From contig NZ_JBEWSZ010000001.1 in the NCBI RefSeq assembly GCF_040537815.1, positions 3,720,001 to 3,784,000 on the forward strand: DNA of 64,000 nt. The letters run 5' to 3'. The translations under genes and the position numbers were made by a program. Below are positions 26,034 through 33,061 of the stretch, piece by piece (the stretch's first letter is position 1; every line of letters begins with the position of its first letter). The DNA is from Mesorhizobium shangrilense. Lineage in GTDB: Bacteria; Pseudomonadota; Alphaproteobacteria; Rhizobiales; Rhizobiaceae. Under the pieces are notes generated by a model. That model was given only the letters and a program-made list of their open reading frames with translations. It was not told the origin of the DNA and ran no database searches.

Positions 26034-26212
26034 CGGTTGTCACTGGCGACGTCGCCAGTGACAGTAGAGAAACCTCGCAACGCTATCAGTTCGAGGCGTA
26101 GACGGGGCCAGGACGCGCCAGGCCTTCGCGGGCAGTGAGCGAAGGCCGAGAACCAAAGGGCGAGTGCCATTGAAGCCAGAGCGACAGCTTGTGTCTTGAA
26201 GACCAGTTGCAT
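26030..26212 (-). CDS. Degenerate second copy of the Rap1a-like gene (signal peptide kept)
   Basis: A 60-residue frame with a strong RBS (GGGAGGAGGAG). Its first about 22 residues (FKTQAVALASMALALWFSAFA) align with the signal peptide of the Rap1a-like protein just upstream. The rest bears no resemblance and ends after a basic stretch. It looks like a truncated tandem duplicate. Its stop overlaps the start of the frameshifted regulator. Confidence 0.4.
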   Translation of the reverse strand: MQLVFKTQAVALASMALALWFSAFAHCPRRPGASWPRLRLELIALRGFSTVTGDVASDNR

Positions 26213-26222
26213 CTCCTCCTCC

Positions 26223-26564
26223 CTATATGCACGGCCACTTCTGGTTGAGCGCGTAAAGGACCCCATTATAATCCGACTGGGTCCAGACTTCAGGATGTGT
26301 AGTGGCATAGTTTTTGAACAACTGAACCTCTGCCCCGCCGGTCGTCGATGTCTTCGGGCAAAAACTTCCCTGAGCAAAAACAAATAACGCGTCAGCGATC
26401 CCAGTTATACGACCAACACAGTAGATCGCTTGCACCGAACCGTCTTTTGCGCTGCAGTATTTTAGGAGATCTTGCACGGTCTCAGCGGCAGTCGCTGGTG
26501 ACTGGAACCAGGCAGCAATGGCCAACGCCAAAGCGATAGCCTGTGCTTGGAAGCTGCGACGCAT
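26223..26564 (-). CDS. Rap1a/Tai-like exported protein
   Basis: A 113-residue secreted protein: signal peptide about residues 1-26 (QAIALALAIAAWFQSPATAA), then TVQDLLKYCSAKDG, IYCVGRITGIADAL, FCPK and a C-terminal KWPCI. This is the cysteine spacing of Rap1a/Tai immunity-type proteins, which in some bacteria protect against type VI secreted amidases. AGGAGGG precedes ATG 26564. No amidase effector or secretion genes are in the window, so an immunity role here is unproven. Confidence 0.65.
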   Translation of the reverse strand: MRRSFQAQAIALALAIAAWFQSPATAAETVQDLLKYCSAKDGSVQAIYCVGRITGIADALFVFAQGSFCPKTSTTGGAEVQLFKNYATTHPEVWTQSDYNGVLYALNQKWPCI

Positions 26565-26780
26565 CCCCAATGCCCTCCTATCCGAGCTGACCCACTCTAG
26601 CAGCGACGGACAGGGGCTTACAATCCAACGTGCCCGAACTGTCGAGGTGAACGATTTCATCGTCTCCCTGGCGCGCCAAAGCGATCTGGTATTTTCAGGT
26701 CGTCAGGCTCGTCGCCTGGCGATTCAGCTGGCCTATCGCAGCGCTGCTCGGCGCGTTGAAGATGATCAAGCTGGGCTGAG

Positions 26781-26808
26781 TGGAGCGAACACCAGGAGTC
26801 GAACCTGG
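26781..26808 (-). other. tRNA 3'-end-like fragment
   Basis: Read on the minus strand, the sequence forms a T-arm (CCAGG, loop TTCGACT, CCTGG) followed by TGTTCGC and TCCA, exactly like the last 28 bases of a tRNA. No anticodon arm is attached upstream. It lies immediately before debris of higB (codons for EDYHR and a stop) and the first higA. It may be an old integration scar, or chance. Confidence 0.35.
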
Positions 26809-26826
26809 CTCGGAGGACTACCACCG

Positions 26827-27159
26827 ATGAACATGGCACCCATCAAGCGCGGCTTGCCCGCGATGCACCCCGGAGAACTTCTCCGCGAAGATCTCATCCC
26901 GGCGCTCGAAAAACCCAAGACCGAAATTGCCAAGCTGCTCGGCATTTCCCGGCGCACGCTCTACAACATCCTGGATGAGAAGCAGCCTGTCAGCGTCGCC
27001 ATGGCGCTGCGCCTTGGTAAGCTGATCTGCAACGGCCCGGTGTTCTGGCTCAACCTTCAACGCACCTATGATCTCGAACGGGCAGGAAAGGCACTCAGCG
27101 CCGAGATCGAGGCGATACCGACGCTGCACCTTCGACGCCATAAATACTGCACAGCCTAG
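26827..27159 (+). CDS. higA: HigA-family antitoxin, copy 1
   Basis: A 110-residue XRE-type antitoxin: HPGELLREDLIPAL, then the helix-turn-helix (KTEIAKLLGISRRTLYNILDEKQPVSVAMALRLGKL), as in the HigA family. Normally it neutralises the HigB mRNA-cleaving toxin and represses its own operon. Only the last codons of a higB-like gene (EDYHR) survive upstream, so this antitoxin has no cognate toxin here. It is 87 of 98 residues identical to the copy at 35982-36305. ATG 26833 is an alternative start. Confidence 0.84.
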   Translation: MNMAPIKRGLPAMHPGELLREDLIPALEKPKTEIAKLLGISRRTLYNILDEKQPVSVAMALRLGKLICNGPVFWLNLQRTYDLERAGKALSAEIEAIPTLHLRRHKYCTA

Positions 27160-27253
27160 GCGTACTATACCGCTTGTATTCAGGGTTACTCTAAGGCAGT
27201 GTCCGGCCAAATAGGGAGGGTGCTTCGCTTGCATTTACATTCGGCGTGCAGCC

Positions 27254-28051
27254 ATGACTAGGCCTGAGGGCCTTCCTGATTTCGGCAATCCGCCACTGGA
27301 CGAAGTGGTGTTGGGCGTCCAGTTTGCTCGGCATCCGGGCTACACTGACCTGTTCGCATGGCGCGTCCGCGAAGAATTCAAGTCGGAGTTTCCAAACTAC
27401 GCCGAGGTGCCGCGGCTCGATCCACGCTTTGAGGTCTTCGGCGGCGCGGAAACCATGGCGAACTTCCAGATATCGTTCCAGACCACCGAACCGAGCAAAC
27501 GATATTGGTTTATCGCCGAGGACGACAGCCATCTTTTGCAGTTCCAGGACGACCGTTTCCTCCTCAATTGGAGGAGGCGCGCCAGCCGGGCTTATCCCCG
27601 CTTTGAAGCTATTTCAGCCATGTTCGACGGCTTCCTCGCCCGGCTTGAGGCCAAGTTCGACAGTGATCGGTCGCCGTTCGTGATCAATCAGGCAGAGATA
27701 TCGTATATAAACGCCATACCTATGATCGACGGTACCCTACTGTCCGACTGGCTTAGCATCGTCCGACCTACAGGCTTGAATATCGAACAGCTCAACGCCA
27801 ATTTCTCGGAAGTGGTCTTTTCACCTGATGGAAAGGATCCAATCGCTAGGATGCACTATGAGGTCAGCCTTCATAGTACGCGTGAGGTGAAACGGGCGAT
27901 TCGTCTTGGGATCACTTACCGAGGAGCACCCAGTCAGCAGGATGTCTCTGGGGTCAAAGATTTCTTTGCGGCGGGTCGGATGAAAATCATCAATCGGTTC
28001 TGCGATCTAACCACCGAGCAGGCGCAAAAGGCATGGCAACGAAAGCAATGA
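27254..28051 (+). CDS. TIGR04255 family protein
   Basis: A 265-residue protein that begins FGNPPLDEVVLGVQF, the hallmark of the sporadically distributed TIGR04255 family, followed by beta-rich sequence and a WQRKQ end. The biochemical role of the family is not established. It is first in a cassette of three overlapping genes and is translationally coupled to the second (ATGA overlap at 28048-28051). It has no signal peptide or membrane segment, so it is cytoplasmic. Confidence 0.74.
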   Translation: MTRPEGLPDFGNPPLDEVVLGVQFARHPGYTDLFAWRVREEFKSEFPNYAEVPRLDPRFEVFGGAETMANFQISFQTTEPSKRYWFIAEDDSHLLQFQDDRFLLNWRRRASRAYPRFEAISAMFDGFLARLEAKFDSDRSPFVINQAEISYINAIPMIDGTLLSDWLSIVRPTGLNIEQLNANFSEVVFSPDGKDPIARMHYEVSLHSTREVKRAIRLGITYRGAPSQQDVSGVKDFFAAGRMKIINRFCDLTTEQAQKAWQRKQ

Positions 28052-28527
28052 CAAATTCGTCGGCCTCAGTTTACTCGATCCAGCCTCAACGGCGCGGCAG
28101 GGAGAGCGACTGGGCTGTCCATCGCCTTATCGTTCAGAACCCCGACTACGCTTGGTCTGAGACGGTGATGGGCAAGCTCGACGAATTGATGCAACTGCCG
28201 AAGGGCTGGGATGGCTACTCAGGCAAATCCGTCGACTTCAGCATCGCATATTTCGCAGCAAATTTGTTGCAGGCGATCTATGTGCCCGGTGCCCCTTGCC
28301 CCAGCTTGGTGCCTGGTTCGGACGGCACCTTGCAGATTGAATGGCACAGCTGCGGCCTTGATATCGAACTGGATATCTTGGGCGTCAACAAGGTCGATTG
28401 CGTCATGACCGACCTTGATAAGGGCGGCGAGGAAGAAGCGAAGCTCACTGTCGATTTCAAGATCGTGAGGATATGGATCGACGAAATGGCAAAGCGAGCT
28501 GCTGATGCTGTCCCCGCCGCCGCGTGA
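28048..28527 (+). CDS. Conserved hypothetical, second gene of the TIGR04255 cassette
   Basis: A 159-residue soluble protein. ATG 28048 is chosen because it overlaps the TIGR04255 stop as ATGA; an ATG at 28033 would give a 19-base overlap. Characteristic stretches are LPKGWDGYSGKSVDF and DGTLQIEWHSCGLDIELDI. The LPxGWDGYxG segment recurs in small proteins that accompany TIGR04255 genes, as far as I recall. Function unknown. Confidence 0.62.
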   Translation: MTNSSASVYSIQPQRRGRESDWAVHRLIVQNPDYAWSETVMGKLDELMQLPKGWDGYSGKSVDFSIAYFAANLLQAIYVPGAPCPSLVPGSDGTLQIEWHSCGLDIELDILGVNKVDCVMTDLDKGGEEEAKLTVDFKIVRIWIDEMAKRAADAVPAAA

Positions 28528-28957
28528 TGACGACGGCAACGCGATCCCGCATGATCATGCCGAGATCTTGCCCGGCGACACTCTCATTCGCCGGATCAAT
28601 CCGATTCACCACGTAGTTCCGGATGACAACAGGAATTGCAGGCGTTTGTCATCAAAGCTTATGAAACCACAGGGCGGCGGCATGTCTGTCGACCATGAAC
28701 GGACGATCTTAGAAGAAGGTAAGGATCCTGTCGCATTCGTTCGAACGCCGGTCTATGTCGCGGCTGTCCAATTCCAAGCGCAGGCGGCCCGGGCTGCATC
28801 TCTGAGGGTCGGCTATGATCCTATCGAAGGTAATCCCTACCACTGCGAAGTTTGGGGCGCCGCACCCCGAGCCGACAAGTTTACCGGTGCCCAAGAGAAA
28901 GCGTTGCTGAACGCGTGCGGATGGTACATCCCGATAGAAGGCGTCGAAATACGGTAG
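28505..28957 (+). CDS. Conserved hypothetical, third gene of the TIGR04255 cassette
   Basis: A 150-residue protein overlapping the previous gene by 23 bases. It contains LIRRINPIHHVVPDDNRNCRRLSS and GGMSVDHERTI, a histidine- and arginine-rich pattern that looks catalytic or nucleotide-handling but that I cannot assign to a known enzyme. A second part, PYHCEVWGAAPR, follows. The overlaps of all three genes indicate one transcript and fixed stoichiometry. Confidence 0.6.
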   Translation: MLSPPPRDDDGNAIPHDHAEILPGDTLIRRINPIHHVVPDDNRNCRRLSSKLMKPQGGGMSVDHERTILEEGKDPVAFVRTPVYVAAVQFQAQAARAASLRVGYDPIEGNPYHCEVWGAAPRADKFTGAQEKALLNACGWYIPIEGVEIR

Positions 28958-29223
28958 CCAGCGTTCAGCTTGGGTCGCGCCATAACGGATCACTTGGCGT
29001 GTGATCGTCTCGCCGATGGCCCTCGCCATCTCTGCGTCTCTTCCAGCCAGCGTAAAACTCAAGCTCACTGGCGTTATTCCCGGGATGGGTCGACAATCCT
29101 CGAAACCACTTCAGTTCGTGGCGTGGACTAGCCCAGGACGCGTGCGGAGGTCGTCGCGGGTAACGAGGAAGGCCGGGGTGCACAAAACGCTTGTATGGGT
29201 GCTCTATTTCGACAAGTGGTAGT

Positions 29224-29436
29224 TCAACTGGGATCGGCGAGGAAACGACGCTCCTGCATCGTTAACCGGTTTTCTTTGCTCTCCCATAGGTTTCGGCGTG
29301 GGTTGCCGCACGTGAAGCAGGAACAGACTGCCAGATAATCAGCAGTGATGGCGCGTTGATCATGCGGATAGAATCGCAACGCCTTCTGCTTCATTCTCCA
29401 CTTGTCACGCCTGCGACGATCTCGTTTCGCTTCCAT
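29224..29436 (-). CDS. Small CGNPR-motif protein, copy 2
   Basis: A 70-residue basic protein, MEAKRDRRRRDKWRMKQKALRFY, then VCSCFTCGNPRRN and LTMQERRFLAD. Same architecture as the protein at 24757-24984. ATG 29436 is used because the alignment with copy 1 begins there and the GGAG lies six bases ahead, as in copy 1. The longer frame to 29562 is unlikely. Confidence 0.55.
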   Translation of the reverse strand: MEAKRDRRRRDKWRMKQKALRFYPHDQRAITADYLAVCSCFTCGNPRRNLWESKENRLTMQERRFLADPS

Positions 29437-29486
29437 TTGTATCTCCGATCTCGGAGTGCGCCATCCCGGCGCGCTCGGGTGATCAG
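29437..29486 (-). promoter_or_regulatory. Structured 5' leader of CGNPR copy 2
   Basis: On the minus-strand RNA, GCGCC pairs with GGCGC (DNA 29468-29472 and 29458-29462). CUCCGA pairs with UCGGAG (29451-29456 and 29443-29448), which includes the GGAG Shine-Dalgarno. CUGAUC (29481-29486) can alternatively pair with GAUCGG (29445-29450) with one G-U. Order and distances match copy 1 at 24985-25034. Confidence 0.5.
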
Positions 29487-29592
29487 AGGTGGAAGTATGG
29501 CAGCATTTCTCATGAGCTCTTGATAGACTAATTTGGCTGCATTGTCTCGCGTTCGCTCCCACAGGGCTCTATTGCAATTCGCCGCTAGAATG

Positions 29593-29628
29593 GCCGAAAG
29601 CGTTCCTCGCAGGGAACGCTTTCGGCCC
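29593..29628. terminator. Perfect 15-bp stem-loop at end of prophage tail operon
   Basis: GGCCGAAAGCGTTCC (29593-29607) is the exact reverse complement of 29614-29628, with a six-base loop. It lies just past the last minus-strand prophage frame (29672). There is no U-run, so it may be a terminator lacking the tail, an mRNA end stabiliser, or a palindromic insertion. Confidence 0.5.
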
Positions 29629-29671
29629 GGAGCCGGCGATGTGCCACGTGAAGAATTTGGTCATGTCCAAA

Positions 29672-30240
29672 TCAGAACACTCCCTCGGCAAAGCGATCGG
29701 CTTCCCGGTTCGCCTGACCTTTGAGGCGTGCGATCAGCTCGGCATGCGACCAGGTCGGGGATTTGAGGCGAGTGGCCTCGGCGACGATCAGGTCATCCAG
29801 CACATCGAGGCCGGTGCGGAACCAGTGCTGACCGAGCGCATGGCCTGTATCGGTCAGGAAACGCTCGGCCCGACGACGATGGTGCGGGCCACGGTCAGGC
29901 CTGGCGTCCAGGTCAACCTCACGAAATGGAGCTGCTGCCAAGTGCCCGGCTGGAGTAGCGGAAGGTGCGCCGCGACATTCTCGGCCGTCGCAAGCCGAAA
30001 CACGCTCGGATCGGCTTCAAAGCCCACAGCGCAGACCGCGGCATAGCCTGCGCTCTTGCGGCGCTCCACCAGGTTGCGCGGCATGGTATGCTGGACAGCA
30101 AATGTTCCCGATGCTGGACGATTTCCAGCTCCCGATCGAGCGATGGCCTCATCTGAGCGCATTACGGATCCCCTCGGCAAAGTCGGCGGCGATCTCGTCT
30201 TGCTCGTTTGCGAGCTCGCCGCGTCAATCAATTCGACCAA
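29672..30240 (-). pseudogene. Frameshifted prophage gene
   Basis: Two frames share one protein-like sequence. Frame A (30240 to about 29880) contains MPRNLVERRKSAGYAAV and LQPGTWQQLHFVRLTW. Frame B (about 29895-29672) continues RAERFLTDTGHALGQHWF and ends READRFAEGVF. The shift lies around 29880-29900. The upstream end may contain another shift, because the alternative frame at 30152 reads DRELEIVQHREHLL. It follows the tail genes on the same strand. No family is recognised. Confidence 0.4.
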
Positions 30241-30539
30241 GTGGTGTCAACGGGGCGATGCATATCCAGCACGATTCTGCGCATGCGCTCAGCTTCCTCG
30301 ACGGTTATCTGAATGCCGATCGGCTCACCCGTAACGCGGGCCCAGCACCGCGCAGCGTCGGTGCAGTCAATGATGAGTTCAGTTGCCGAAATTAGCGGCG
30401 GCTCGCGAAAGAAATCGGCAAGATCCGTCTCGATGACGTTCGCCCATCGCCAGAGATCCTGGCTGCCGAATTTTTCTGCAGCCTCTCGAATGGTGAGAAC
30501 TGCCGAACCCGGGTCAAGTGGAACGATCGGCGCAGCCAT
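30228..30539 (-). CDS. Prophage hypothetical protein downstream of tape measure
   Basis: A 103-residue soluble protein (LTIREAAEKFGSQDLWRWANVIETDL, LIIDCTDAARCWARVTGEP). ATG 30539 overlaps the tape measure stop (TGATG), so it is translated with the tail genes. Family not recognised. Confidence 0.55.
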   Translation of the reverse strand: MAAPIVPLDPGSAVLTIREAAEKFGSQDLWRWANVIETDLADFFREPPLISATELIIDCTDAARCWARVTGEPIGIQITVEEAERMRRIVLDMHRPVDTTWSN

Positions 30540-32617
30540 CACGCCAATCCAGAATTAGCCTGAGCCGTGAAAAGCCGCCGGCTGAGCGCACTATTGATGT
30601 CGGCCGCGATGCCGTTGGCGTCGGTCGCCTGGGTGTTTACCTCGACCTTGCCGATATGAGCCTCGACCGAGCTGTTCGACGTCGAGGCGGTGTGCGTGCT
30701 CGAGATGTTCGACAGCGCGGCCGATTTGGCTCCGGTGCTGATCCCCTTCATGCCCCGGTAGGTCTTGCCGGTCCAACTGTCCATGCCGTTCCAGGCGTTG
30801 TAGCCTTCGCCACGCTCATATCTCGACATGCCAACTGCGGCCTGGGAATCGGTTGCCGCCTTGCGAAGAACGTCTCCCGCTGCCTTCTCATTCGTGTTGA
30901 ATTCTTTGATCGCGAGCGATAGCTGGGCGTCGAAATCAGGGTTCCCCCAAACGCCTCTGCCGCGTGACCGACTCCATTGAGCGATACCGTAGTGGCCACC
31001 GCCCTGGTTGTTCGAGGAACTGGGGCCGCCAGATGCTTCGACATTGGCCCACCGCGACACCGCGGCTCGTGCGCCTGCATCGGTGAAGCCTGCTTCATCA
31101 CGCAGACGCTGATAGGCATGCGCCTGTCGTTCCGGCGTCCACCAGCCATGCTTGCCGCGCGAGTTCTGCGGCCCACTCGGTAGGTCGCCGGCGGCACCGG
31201 TGCCAAATGCGTTCCGCTCGCCGGCCGCGAATAGGCCGCTCACACTGTTGACCAGGCTGCTCCAGAAACCTCCACCATCGCTTTTCTGGTCGGTGATGGT
31301 GACGGGCAACGGGTTGCTCTTGGAAACAGGATGGCCGTCCACAGTCGTCTCGCCGGCCGGGCGCGCGTGATTTCGCGCCTGCGGGCCACTACGGTCCCAT
31401 TTCTTGAGTGCCGTGATCTGGTCGAGCTCGAAATCGGGTGGATTGTAACCGCCTCCCCTTTTCGGGGTGTCGCCCGACAGCGTCAGCATGGCAAGCCAGG
31501 GCGACAGTTTGCCGAAGAAGCCCATCAAGCCAGCGCCCGCACCTTCAGCCGCACCGGCCGCCGCGCCACCACCGGCCAGCATGCGCATGTTGCCGAGAAC
31601 GCGGAGGAACTTTGCCCCGGCCCATAGGCCGAACAGGATCTCGGTGGTTTTGATGATGCCGCCGAGTTCGTCGACGACGTCCTTCGCGCCCGATGCGAAA
31701 TTCTGCATGCCGGTGCCGACGGCATTCCAATCGATCTTGCTGAGAAAGTCGATGAACTGCTTCACCGCATCGACGATGCCGGTCCTGATCCAGTCCTGGT
31801 TCTTCTCAATCCAAGCCGTCATCCTGGCGGCTGCATCGATCAGGACCGGAGCCAGCCTGTCATAGACGGCATTGGCGAGCTCGATGATCTGCTGGAGCAG
31901 TTCAGCCCAGCTGGTCTGCAGCTTTTGCGCCGCGTCGATTGCGGCATTGCTGGGCGACAGGCTTTTTTCCAGCTTGCCCAGATATACGTCGATGCCGCTG
32001 CCCATCTTGTACATGAGCTGTTCGGTCGCCGGGTCGATGCCAAGCGTCTGGGCGACGTTGTGGGCCGCGCCAGCATCGATCTGATGCAACCGCTGCAGTG
32101 CCGCGGCGACATCGGAAAGGTAGCGATCGAGCCCATGGTTGGGATCGATCCGCATGCCGGTCCAGGCTTGCAGTTGCGAGAACTCGCGGGGCAGCGCCTC
32201 GCCGTTCTTGTTGAGGTTGTATAGCTGCTTGTTGACGCGCTCCAGGGTCGACGCCGTCTGGTCGGCGGACCCGCCGAAGCGCTCTGCGGCGTTCTCCCAA
32301 GCCGCCAGGCGCTGCGGCGACTCACCGAGGCTCGAGGCGAAGCGGCCAAGCGAGGCGTCGGCATTGGTCAGCTTGCGCACGAACTCGCTGAGTGCCTGCG
32401 AGCCGGTGACGACCGCGAATAGCTCCAGCACGCGCCGGGTGATCAGGTTGACCGTCTCGGCAGCCCTTTTCGAGCTGTCCTCAATGTCCTTGCCGCCCTT
32501 GCGGAATTCATCGCGCGACTTGAGCCAGGCCTCGGTCTGCTTCTTCTGGCTCTTTTCGAAATTGCTGGGATCGAGACCGAGCGTAACGATCAGGCTGTCA
32601 ATGACCGTTGGCATCAT
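30539..32617 (-). CDS. Phage tail tape measure protein with lysozyme-like domain
   Basis: A 692-residue protein. The N-terminal about 330 residues are long helical and coiled-coil type sequence (DSLIVTLGLDPSNFEKSQKKQTEA start, typical of tape measure proteins). A hydrophobic glycine/alanine segment (about 345-385) follows, then a C-terminal phage-lysozyme-like domain (DEAGFTDAGARAAVSRWANVEASGG, GGHYGIAQWSRSRG, about 510-610) that would open peptidoglycan during DNA entry. AGAAGGGAG precedes the start. At 692 residues it is on the short side but appears intact. Confidence 0.76.
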   Translation of the reverse strand: MMPTVIDSLIVTLGLDPSNFEKSQKKQTEAWLKSRDEFRKGGKDIEDSSKRAAETVNLITRRVLELFAVVTGSQALSEFVRKLTNADASLGRFASSLGESPQRLAAWENAAERFGGSADQTASTLERVNKQLYNLNKNGEALPREFSQLQAWTGMRIDPNHGLDRYLSDVAAALQRLHQIDAGAAHNVAQTLGIDPATEQLMYKMGSGIDVYLGKLEKSLSPSNAAIDAAQKLQTSWAELLQQIIELANAVYDRLAPVLIDAAARMTAWIEKNQDWIRTGIVDAVKQFIDFLSKIDWNAVGTGMQNFASGAKDVVDELGGIIKTTEILFGLWAGAKFLRVLGNMRMLAGGGAAAGAAEGAGAGLMGFFGKLSPWLAMLTLSGDTPKRGGGYNPPDFELDQITALKKWDRSGPQARNHARPAGETTVDGHPVSKSNPLPVTITDQKSDGGGFWSSLVNSVSGLFAAGERNAFGTGAAGDLPSGPQNSRGKHGWWTPERQAHAYQRLRDEAGFTDAGARAAVSRWANVEASGGPSSSNNQGGGHYGIAQWSRSRGRGVWGNPDFDAQLSLAIKEFNTNEKAAGDVLRKAATDSQAAVGMSRYERGEGYNAWNGMDSWTGKTYRGMKGISTGAKSAALSNISSTHTASTSNSSVEAHIGKVEVNTQATDANGIAADINSALSRRLFTAQANSGLA

Positions 32618-32710
32618 GTGCTCCCTTCTCGGCGGTTTGCCTTCTTCTTGGAGTTGCCTCGGCCTGTGGCGGCCGCGCGAACAGACCGGACACGGCTATA
32701 TCCTCAAGCC

Positions 32711-33061
32711 TCATGGTGCCAGGATCACTGCAGGATCGAGCCCAAGCGCATTGACGAACGAAATCGCGTCAGGATCGTTGCAGTTGACGACGGGCCTGTC
32801 CGGCGCGAACCACTTCCCGAATAACTTCGGTTCCCCCGTCAGGATCGCATAGGCAGAAGCCATCTGCGCATCTGTAAGCCGCGCCATGACGGTTGATTTC
32901 AGGACCGTGACCGGCGGCGGCGCGGCGGGCGCATAGCCAGAGAACGCCTCCACCAGATCTGCCTCTGTGGCATAGTTCGCGAACAGCACTTCGCCCGGCT
33001 GTGCGACGTAATCGGGATCGACCGCGCGCATCGAAGCGCCATTGTTCGAATAGCAAAACAT
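32711..33061 (-). CDS. Prophage tail-associated hypothetical protein
   Basis: A 116-residue protein starting at ATG 33061, which overlaps the stop of the tail fibre gene (TGATG). It opens MFCYSNNGASMRAV, followed by a proline-rich linker and LTDAQMASAYAILTGEPK. Its place directly after a tail fibre gene suggests a fibre assembly chaperone or accessory, but no family is recognised. Confidence 0.55.
   Translation of the reverse strand: MFCYSNNGASMRAVDPDYVAQPGEVLFANYATEADLVEAFSGYAPAAPPPVTVLKSTVMARLTDAQMASAYAILTGEPKLFGKWFAPDRPVVNCNDPDAISFVNALGLDPAVILAP

Noticed and set aside
28709..29068. Minus-strand frame with ARAIGETITRQVIRYGATQAERW
   Set aside because: It overlaps the third gene of the TIGR04255 cassette and loses a protein-like character there. 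It may hide a small remnant in 28958-29068, but this cannot be supported.
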